Source: an uncultured Campylobacter sp. (lineage in GTDB: Bacteria > Campylobacterota > Campylobacteria > Campylobacterales > Campylobacteraceae). From it: DNA of 13,706 nucleotides. Of the stretch, positions 6,336 to 13,000 are shown piece after piece. The notes under the pieces were generated by a model. The model had not been told where the DNA came from. It saw nothing but the letters and a program-made list of their open reading frames with translations, and ran no database searches. Position 1 is the first letter of the stretch. Every line of letters begins with the position of its first letter. The position numbers were made by a program, and so were the translations under genes. The stretch is taken from the NCBI RefSeq assembly GCF_938045595.1, contig NZ_CALIBB010000098.1, positions 1 to 13,706 on the forward strand, written 5' to 3'.

Positions 6336-7103
6336 ATGAAGTTGAAAGCAGTGCTTTTAGGAATTTTAACGGCAAGCGCGCTTAGCGCAGGCGAGGTCAG
6401 CATCGCAGCTGCTGCGAACACGACGTATGCGTTTGACGAGATCAAGGCAGAATTTGCCAAGCTGCATCCGCAAACCACGCTAAACGTGAGCTTGGGCGCC
6501 AGCGGTGCGCTTAGCACGCAGATCAAAAACGGCGCGCCGTTTGATATTTTTATGGCGGCGGATATGAAATTTGCAGACGATCTGCATAAAGAGGGCTTTG
6601 CGACGGCGCCTGCCAAAACCTATGCAAAGGGCAAGGTCGCGATGTTTAGCATGCGCGGCGTAGATCTTAGCAAGGGGCTTGAAGCTTTAAAAGACCCTAG
6701 CGTCAAAACGATTTCGATAGCAAATCCAAAGACCGCTCCTTACGGCACCGCAAGCGTACAGGCCTTCCAAAAAGCGGGAGTTTACGATGAGATCAAAGGC
6801 AAAATCGTAGAAGCAAAATCGATTGGCGAGGCTCTTTCGCAAGCGCTTAAAGCTTCCGACGTCGGCTTTATCGCGGCCAGCGCGATGTATGCGCCTAAGA
6901 TGGCAAAGGACGGCTGCAACGGCAAGCCTTGCAAGCAGGGCGAAAATTTCGTCTTGGTCGACACCAGCCTCTACGAGCCGATAGCTCAAGGCATGGTCGT
7001 GCTAAACCGCGCCAAAGATAATGCAGAAGCCAAGGCGTTTTATGATTTTATCCTAAGCGATAAAGGCAAGGCGATCTTTGCTAAGTACGGATACGAGTTT
7101 TAA
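6336..7103 (+). CDS. modA: ModA molybdate/tungstate-binding periplasmic protein, 255 aa
   Basis: This is the substrate-binding protein of the ModABC importer. A signal peptide ends around L-S-A-G (15-19). The mature protein shows the family signatures: A-A-A-A-N-T-T (24-30) at the first ligand loop, G-A-S-G-A-L at 54-59, G-A-P-F-D-I-F-M-A-A-D at 66-76, N-P-K-T-A-P-Y-G-T-A at 130-139, and Y-E-P-I-A-Q-G at 213-219 with the ligand-region Tyr213. The first loop has Ala-Asn where E. coli ModA has the ligand Ser. Cys194 and Cys199 (D-G-C-N-G-K-P-C) may form a disulfide. The stop overlaps the next ATG by one base (TAATG). Molybdate versus tungstate preference cannot be read from sequence. Confidence 0.94.
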   Translation: MKLKAVLLGILTASALSAGEVSIAAAANTTYAFDEIKAEFAKLHPQTTLNVSLGASGALSTQIKNGAPFDIFMAADMKFADDLHKEGFATAPAKTYAKGKVAMFSMRGVDLSKGLEALKDPSVKTISIANPKTAPYGTASVQAFQKAGVYDEIKGKIVEAKSIGEALSQALKASDVGFIAASAMYAPKMAKDGCNGKPCKQGENFVLVDTSLYEPIAQGMVVLNRAKDNAEAKAFYDFILSDKGKAIFAKYGYEF

Positions 7104-7495
7104 TGATTAGAGCGAGAATCAACGAAATTTTACAAAAAGACGGCATCCATTCTGTAGGATTTATTGCAGGCGGCATCAAGCTGCGCGGCGTATTTCTGCA
7201 GCTAAGTAGCGAGCTTAAGGTGGGCAGTGAAGTTTACGTGGGCTTTAAAAGCACCGATGTGCTTTTATCTCGCGAAGCTCTAAGTGGCGTATCTAGCGAA
7301 AATGAAGTTCACGGCAAGATTACGAGCCTAAGCTTGGGCGAAATTCTATGCACGCTTAGATTTGAAGGCAAGATAAGCTTTGATGTGCTCATTAGCGCGC
7401 ATTGCGCGCAGGAGCTTGCTTTACGCGAGGGCGACGAGGTTTTCGCATACATTAGCGCCACTGCGATATATATAGAAAAATATGATAACGATTGA
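7103..7495 (+). CDS. Small di-Mop (TOBE) molybdenum-binding-type protein, 130 aa
   Basis: This small cytoplasmic protein consists of two Mop/TOBE-like halves (about 1-58 and 66-125), with repeated V-G-S-E-V-Y-V-G-F and R-E-G-D-E-V-F-A-Y strand ends. A similar free-standing protein lies in the C. jejuni mod operon (the Cj0302c type). Known Mop proteins bind molybdate or tungstate and may buffer it. There is no DNA-binding or ATPase domain. The ATG overlaps the modA stop by one base, and the 3' end overlaps modC by 14 nt in another frame, so all three are probably translated together. It might supply Mop function missing from the short ModC C-terminus; that is inference. Confidence 0.85.
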   Translation: MIRARINEILQKDGIHSVGFIAGGIKLRGVFLQLSSELKVGSEVYVGFKSTDVLLSREALSGVSSENEVHGKITSLSLGEILCTLRFEGKISFDVLISAHCAQELALREGDEVFAYISATAIYIEKYDND

Positions 7496-8330
7496 TTGTA
7501 AGAAAAAAATCAGTGATGATTTCTCGATTGATGCTCGCTTAGAGATTAACAAAGGCTCGTTTGTATGCCTATATGGGCGCAGCGGCAGCGGTAAGACTAC
7601 ACTGCTGCGCATTTTGGCGGGATTTTTGCGCGCAGATAGCGGTAGTATAAAAGACGGCGATCGTGTGCTGCAAGAAGGCAATGAATTCTTAAGTGCGGGC
7701 AAGCGCAGGATCGGCTTTTTGTTTCAAGACTACGCACTTTTTGAGAATATGAGCGTGACGGGCAATCTACTTTTTGCCAGAAACGATCCGCAAAAAGCCA
7801 CAATGCTGCTTGAAATTTTAGAGCTTAGCGAGTTTGCGAAATCCGGCGTCGAGGGTCTTAGCGGCGGACAGAAGCAGCGCGTGGCACTTGCTCGCGCACT
7901 GATGCAAGAGCCTGAAATTTTGCTACTTGACGAGCCGCTTTCGGCGCTTGATTTTACGATGCGCGAAAAAATCCAAGAGTATTTGCTAAAGATCCACGAG
8001 CAGTTTCATCAGACCGTGATTTTAGTAAGCCACGACGTAAGCGAGATTTATAGACTTTGCAAGCGGGTTTATGAGATGAAGGACGGCAGGATCGTCCGCA
8101 CCGGTACGCCGGAGGAAATTTTTCTTAAAACTAGCGGCTCTCAGAAGTTTTCTTTCGCGGGCAAGATTGTCGATTTGCAAGCACGCGACGGGGTCAAAGT
8201 GGCTGTCGTAGCGATCGGCAGCCAGCTGTGCGAAGTGGTGCTAAGCGGTGCAGAAGCCGAGGGCTTGCAAGTAGGCGACGAGGTCAAAGCGGGTGCCAAA
8301 GCCTTTAATATCACTCTGCGTAAAATTTAA
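7482..8330 (+). CDS. modC: ModC molybdate ABC transporter ATP-binding protein, 282 aa
   Basis: This is the ATPase subunit of the ModBC importer. All ABC motifs are intact: Walker A G-R-S-G-S-G-K-T-T at 32-40, Q-loop Gln82, signature L-S-G-G-Q at 126-130, Walker B I-L-L-L-D-E at 146-151, D-loop S-A-L-D, and switch His184. After about residue 224 a single Mop/TOBE domain follows (G-K-I-V-D to the end). E. coli ModC is about 350 residues with two, so this is a short version. It starts inside the end of the di-Mop gene without its own Shine-Dalgarno. Unusually, the permease gene does not follow directly: about 1 kb without genes comes first. Confidence 0.94.
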   Translation: MITIDCKKKISDDFSIDARLEINKGSFVCLYGRSGSGKTTLLRILAGFLRADSGSIKDGDRVLQEGNEFLSAGKRRIGFLFQDYALFENMSVTGNLLFARNDPQKATMLLEILELSEFAKSGVEGLSGGQKQRVALARALMQEPEILLLDEPLSALDFTMREKIQEYLLKIHEQFHQTVILVSHDVSEIYRLCKRVYEMKDGRIVRTGTPEEIFLKTSGSQKFSFAGKIVDLQARDGVKVAVVAIGSQLCEVVLSGAEAEGLQVGDEVKAGAKAFNITLRKI

Positions 8331-8440
8331 ACTTTTTGGGCGTGCCTGGGTGAGAAATTTCAACTAGATTAGAGATTTAAATACAGGCTTTTATGGAATT
8401 TAGACGAGGGATTTTGCGAAATTTTAGCTAGATTTGTCCG

Positions 8441-8460
8441 TAAAATACGGGGATATTTTA
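8441..8460. repeat. 7-bp inverted repeat
   Basis: TAAAATA and TATTTTA are exact reverse complements around CGGGGA. It is AT-rich, has no T tract and is not a convincing terminator. Confidence 0.5.
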
Positions 8461-8591
8461 AAATTTCATTCGCATCGCGCTTAGATTTTGCAGAAATGCA
8501 AAAATTTAAACGCAGGCTAGAGTAAAATTGCAATGCGAGCCTAGATAGCGTGGGGAAATTAAGCTTTAAATTTTAGATTTTGCGCAGGCAG

Positions 8592-8630
8592 GCGCCATTA
8601 AATTCCTTCTTTGAATTTATTGATTGGCGC
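8592..8630. repeat. Two-tier hairpin with GC-rich base
   Basis: GCGCCA (8592-8597) pairs with TGGCGC (8625-8630), and inside it AAATTC (8600-8605) pairs with GAATTT (8613-8618), leaving a 7-nt loop and an asymmetric internal loop (2 versus 6 nt). Two nested perfect arms suggest selected RNA structure or the remains of a palindromic element. The strand is not determined by the sequence. Confidence 0.55.
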
Positions 8631-8878
8631 AGTGAGTTGATTTATAAATTTAACGACTTTTGATTTGCTTTTCGGCAGGAGTTGCGCGAATTCTATCATG
8701 CGATCTTGGTAAAAAATTTAATGTGAAGCTTCGCAAAAACTTAAATTTTTAGATTTAGAATTTTGCCTGGATTTTGTGGCTTGGAAATTTTAAAAGCTCT
8801 AGCAGCTCGAAGCTTGCGTGCTAAACTCGCTTAATAATCTATGACAAGATTTCATTAACCCGGCTCTTGTAGGTTTAT

Positions 8879-8898
8879 ACGAAATTTTAAAATTTCGT
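8879..8898. repeat. 20-bp perfect palindrome
   Basis: ACGAAATTTTAAAATTTCGT reads identically on both strands with no spacer. A gapless palindrome of this size suits a dimeric protein binding site or cruciform more than an RNA hairpin. The core AAATTTTAAAATTT is built from words that are common in this genome, so chance formation is possible. Confidence 0.6.
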
Positions 8899-9031
8899 TT
8901 TGTCGGTCTCAATGAAATTTCGCTAGGTCGTTCGGAAGGTGTCGTTTAGCCTATCTTGCGTGAAATTTGCGCTCAGATGAATCCTGCCCGTTCAAGTGTT
9001 AAAGCCTATGAAGCTTTTTAGAATTTTAGCT

Positions 9032-9061
9032 TGGCAAATTCGTGGTCTTAAAAATTTGCCA
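9032..9061. repeat. 9-bp inverted repeat
   Basis: TGGCAAATT (9032-9040) and AATTTGCCA (9053-9061) are exact reverse complements with a 12-nt loop, and AGCTT follows or precedes each arm. It is one of the longest perfect stems in the modC-modB gap. A further 6-bp stem (GAGCTT/AAGCTC) lies at 9071-9084. Confidence 0.6.
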
Positions 9062-9163
9062 GCTTGGGTAGAGCTTAAAAGCTCGGCGGAATTCGCACGC
9101 CTGAAGGAATTTATTAGCCAAGCACTTTTATAAATTCCGCCCAGTTTGGCTTGCACGGAATTT

Positions 9164-9233
9164 CCAAAATTTCATTTGGCTAAAGCTCTTGCGCAGCTAG
9201 GTCTGCGCAGAATTTTTCAAAATTTCATTTTGC
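9164..9233. repeat. Pair of related mini-hairpins flanking a terminator-like stem
   Basis: CAAAATTTCATTTGGC (9165-9180) and CAAAATTTCATTTTGC (9218-9233) agree at 15 of 16 positions, 53 bp apart. Each folds on itself: CCAAA/TTTGG in the first and CAAAA/TTTTG in the second. Between them lies the stem TGCGCAG-N6-CTGCGCA at 9190-9209. Confidence 0.6.
9190..9217 (+). terminator. Possible intrinsic terminator or attenuator ahead of modB
   Basis: A perfect 7-bp GC-rich stem (TGCGCAG/CTGCGCA, loop CTAGGT) is followed by GAATTTTT. The stem is good but the T tract is short and displaced by three bases. If it works it would end read-through from modC and leave modB dependent on its own promoter. Confidence 0.4.
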
Positions 9234-9316
9234 AAGGCCTTATGACTATGAGGTTTGCGCAAATTCTATCCAGCTTTGCCTCTAAATTTTAAAGCAGAGC
9301 TAGGCTTTTAAAATTT

Positions 9317-9322
9317 TATAGT
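9317..9322 (+). promoter_or_regulatory. Possible -10 box for modB
   Basis: TATAGT after an A/T tract, 30 nt before the modB ATG, could serve as a -10. No -35 is seen. A strong GGAGG ribosome site (9344-9348) follows. Separate transcription of modB would explain how it tolerates the 1-kb gap behind modC. Confidence 0.4.
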
Positions 9323-9352
9323 TTGGGCCCAGCGGCTCGGCTCGGAGGATAA

Positions 9353-10042
9353 ATGTTCGAAATTCTAAAGGGGCTCGATTACACGCCGTTTCTCGTTTCA
9401 TTAAAGCTTGCCAGCTTGACGACGCTCGCGTTGTTTATCATCTGCGTGCCGCTTGCATTTTTTATAGCGAGAAAAAATTTCCGCGGCAAAAGCGTGATCG
9501 AATCGATCATCTCGCTTCCGCTCGTGCTGCCGCCTTCGGTGCTAGGGTTTTACCTGCTCGTTTTTCTCTCGCCGTATTCGGTGCTGGGGGAGTTTTTCGA
9601 CAAACATTTCGGGCTTCGGCTCGTATTTAATTTCAGCGGGCTCGTGATCGCGAGCTGTATCTACTCGCTGCCGTTTATGTTTTCGCCACTGGTTTCGGGC
9701 TTTCGTTCGCTTCCGCGCTCGCTTTTTTGGGCGTGCGACTCGCTTGGCAAGGGCTATTTTTCCAAGCTGTTTCGCGTCGCGTTGCCCGCGATACGCCACT
9801 CCCTGCTTAGCGCCTTGGTGATCTGCTTTGCGCACACGATGGGCGAGTTCGGCGTCGTGCTGATGATCGGCGGCAGCGTGAGCGAGCAGACCAAGGTTGC
9901 CTCCATTGCGATTTATGAAGCGACTGAGACGCTCGATTTTGCGCAGGCTCACGCGTATTCGGCGCTGATGCTGCTCTTTAGCTTTGCGGTACTTTTGATT
10001 ATGCATTTTTTGGGCGCAAAGGGCGCGAAAATACAAGCTTAA
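9353..10042 (+). CDS. modB: ModB molybdate ABC transporter permease, 229 aa
   Basis: This is the inner-membrane channel subunit of ModABC. It has five hydrophobic segments (about 14-39, 50-72, 94-116, 148-172, 203-222). The cytoplasmic EAA-type loop that contacts ModC appears as A-C-D-S-L-G-K-G (127-134) followed by F-R-V-A-L-P at 140-145. G-E-F-G-V-V-L-M-I-G-G at 164-174 and S-L-P-L-V-L-P-P at 54-61 are typical of ModB. Length matches E. coli ModB. GGAGG lies 4 nt upstream of the ATG. It is separated from modC by a gene-free kilobase, unlike the compact C. jejuni operon, where the di-Mop, modB and modC genes are contiguous as I recall it. Confidence 0.94.
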   Translation: MFEILKGLDYTPFLVSLKLASLTTLALFIICVPLAFFIARKNFRGKSVIESIISLPLVLPPSVLGFYLLVFLSPYSVLGEFFDKHFGLRLVFNFSGLVIASCIYSLPFMFSPLVSGFRSLPRSLFWACDSLGKGYFSKLFRVALPAIRHSLLSALVICFAHTMGEFGVVLMIGGSVSEQTKVASIAIYEATETLDFAQAHAYSALMLLFSFAVLLIMHFLGAKGAKIQA

Positions 10043-10062
10043 ATCGGCTTTAAAACGAAATT

Positions 10063-10071
10063 TGCTAAAAT
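10063..10071 (+). promoter_or_regulatory. Likely extended -10 of the GGDEF-EAL gene
   Basis: TGCTAAAAT, a TGn-type extended -10 typical of campylobacters, lies 22 nt before the start codon, inside the 51-nt gap behind modB. The leader would be about 16 nt. No strong Shine-Dalgarno is visible before the ATG. Confidence 0.45.
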
Positions 10072-10093
10072 CCCGCAAAATTTGGAATTTGGC

Positions 10094-13000
10094 ATGAAAA
10101 ACAAAAAAGACTTCGTTACCGAAAGATTTAACGCCGCCTTGATTCTAGGCGCTGCGCTGCTTACGCTTGTAGTAGTTTGCGAGATTAGCTTTTTGCGCAC
10201 TAGGATCGCTACGCAGCTTGATTTGCGGACGCGCACGGCGATTACTTTACTTAAAAATACCGACGAGTCGCTTTTTAGCGAGCTTGAAATTCTAAAAGAA
10301 ACTATCCTTTCTTTGGACGCAAGGCATGAGGCTGCGCAAAGCGAGCTTTATGCGGATTTGATCCGCAACGTCGTAAAATCTTCTCATAGATTTGACGCTA
10401 TTTTTTATCTGCGCGCCCGCGGCGCGAAGCAGGAAAGCTTGGCGCATTTTTCATCGGATGCGCGTATTTCGGATCTTGGCGAGATACGGCTTGCGGATAT
10501 CGCAAGCGAGCTAAAAAAGGATGAATGGGTATCGCGCTATATGATGATGGACGGGGCGTGGCGGTATTTTTTGATCAAGCGCGTAAACGCTGATTCATAT
10601 CTACTAGGCTTTGCCAACACTGCTAGGCCGATTGCCAGGCTCTCTTCGCTGGGAGATATTTTGGTCTTTAACGCCGAAGGCAAATTCTTTAACGCTCCTG
10701 GCAGCGTAACCGATATATTAGGGCAGGATTTTGATTTTTCGCGTCTAGGCGAAGTGGTAAGCTTCGAAGACGAATCTGGGCTAAGCTTTGCCTATCTTGC
10801 GAAATTTGGAGATAATTTCGTAATGGCTCGCGAACGAGCCGGCTATTTTTTGGACGCGGACGATTTTATCGTTGTAGCGCTGGCAGTAGCGATTTTAGCT
10901 TATTTAATCCTTCTAATTTCAAATTTTACGTTTTTAAAAAAGCGCGTTTTTATCCCGCTTGCAGCAGTTCAAAACGCTCTGCGCCAAGGGGATTACCACT
11001 CCAAAATTCGCGATATAGAAGCGCTAAATCCGCTAAGCTCCGTCTTAGAAATTTCTAAATCCATAGACGAGGTTTTGAAGTCTAATTTGCGCCACGGCGA
11101 TTTTAGCCTCAGCTTTAAAGATGCGCTAAAATACAGCTCTCTTTCGGTGCTTAGCATCGATAACGTCGCAGGCACGATCGAAAGCGCTAGCAACGGCGCA
11201 CGCGAGCTTTACGGCGATGACGTCGTAGGACGGAATATCTTCGCGCTGCAAGCAGGCTCGTTTTACGATCACGCCTATCAAACCCAGCGCGCAAACTATG
11301 TCAAAGAAAACTATGTCGTAACCCGCCAAGAGACCAAAAATGGCGTCAAAGATCTTTATGTTAAAAAATCTTATATCCGCGACGGAAGTAAAATTTCAAC
11401 CCTTTTTGTGGTACTGGATGCGTCAAAATATCGCAGATTTTACGATGAAACTAAGCAAAAATATGAGTATTTAAATCACGCGCCTATCGTTACGCTCGTG
11501 TTTGACTACACTTCGGGCAAGATCGTAGATGCGAGCAAAAATATAAAAGAGCTTTGGGGCTACGAAGCGGCGCAGTTTTTAAGCGGCGAGATAAGGCTAT
11601 GGGATTTGCTGGATGAAAAGGATGCGAATGAGGCTAAAAATGAAATTTTAAACCGCTTAGCCGATATGCCCGCAGAAGAGCTAAGCTTTTCTCAAAGCTA
11701 TAAAATTCGCCACAATGACAATATCCGCTATAGCTACGAAGTGAGCATCTATGTCAAAAAGTCCGCCGCCAGGGCTGCGTTTTATTTTCAAAATATCGAT
11801 GACGATGTTAAGGCGATCCGCGGCTTGCAGGAGGATTTGGACTTTTACCGCACCGTAATCGAGACTAGGAATTTTTGCACCTGCTTAATCGATCTTGACG
11901 CGCAGACGCTGTCGTTTGATAAAAATTACTTTAAAATTTTAAAATATCGCGGCAAAAGGCTAAATACTGCGATGAGCTTCGGGGAGTTCAGTTATGAAAT
12001 TTACTTCGCGGATTTAGAGAATTTCAATAAAATGATCCGCGAATGCACCGCCGGGCTTAGGAGCGATTTTAGCTGCGAATTCCGTCTGCGAAACGCCGCT
12101 AATGCCTATACTTGGATCAGTATGCAAGGCTACGTCACCGAAAAGCACGGCTCTCGCTCTCGCCTTGTAAAAACTACGCTCGAAGATATTAGCTCGCGCA
12201 AGCAGACGGAGCTGGAGTTAAATTTAAACGCCAACGTCTTTTCGCGCTCGCTAGAGGCGATCTTAATCACAGATGAGAGCGGTCGCGTGCTGCGCGCTAA
12301 TAACGCCTTTTATGAAATCACCGGCTATAGCGAAAGCCAAACTATCGGCAAAATTCCAAATTTCTTCGCTCCTACAGAGGGCGGGGCAGACGTGATGGAG
12401 AGGATTAGAAAAAATCTCGTCGGCAAACAGACCTCTTACAAAGATGAAATTTACGGACTAAAAAGAGGCGGCGGCACCTTTCCTGCGCTATTTACGGCAA
12501 TTGCGATAAAGGATGATTTTTCGCTTACTTCAAATTTCATTCTGATGTTTACCGAAATTTCGCAGATCAAGCAAAAAGAGAGCGAGCTAGCCAAGATCGC
12601 CCATCACGACGCGCTTACCGGGCTTCCAAATAGAGTGTATTTTATGAAGGCTGCGCAGAGATTTACCGCAAACTCGGGCGAAAATTCCAAGCTTATGGCG
12701 GTGCTTTTCATCGATTTTGACGGCTTTAAGGCGATCAACGACACCTACGGGCACGAGGTCGGCGATATGTTTTTGCAGGCTATCTCAAAGGCGATGAGCG
12801 GGCTACTGCGTAAAGGCGATATCTTGGCGCGTCTAGGCGGCGATGAGTTTGGCGCCATCATCGGCGATCTGCAAAGCAAGGATGCCGCGCATGTGCTATT
12901 AGATCGTCTGCTTGGAATTTCAAAGATGAAATTTAACCTCAAAGGCAACGAAATTAGCGCAAGCATCAGCGTTGGCGCAGCGTTTTACGACGGCAGCGAA

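Larger units (their letters stand above)
8331..9352. other. Gene-free 1.02-kb block between modC and modB
   Basis: No open frame of 60 codons exists on either strand, and none of the short ones has a start, ribosome site and recognisable product together. The stretch is AT-rich, with many AAATTT words, and dense in perfect small inverted repeats (listed separately). The sequence AAAATTTCATT occurs three times (8460-8470, 9166-9176, 9219-9229). It could be a decayed gene or insertion, a structured leader or RNA feeding modB, or a recombination scar. Within a five-gene transport operon such a gap is abnormal. A short recoding-looking run at about 8845-9019 contains an internal TAG. Confidence 0.8.

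Noticed and set aside
8845..9019. A plus-strand run in one frame (34 codons, a TAG, then 23 codons) in the modC-modB gap that reads like degraded protein
   Set aside because: No start with a ribosome site, an internal stop, no recognisable motif, and runs of this length arise by chance at this base composition. A translated search would settle it.
9542..10078. A 178-codon minus-strand ORF opposite modB
   Set aside because: It is very rich in Arg, Lys and His with no domain, as expected for the antisense of a hydrophobic membrane protein. modB itself has all family motifs.
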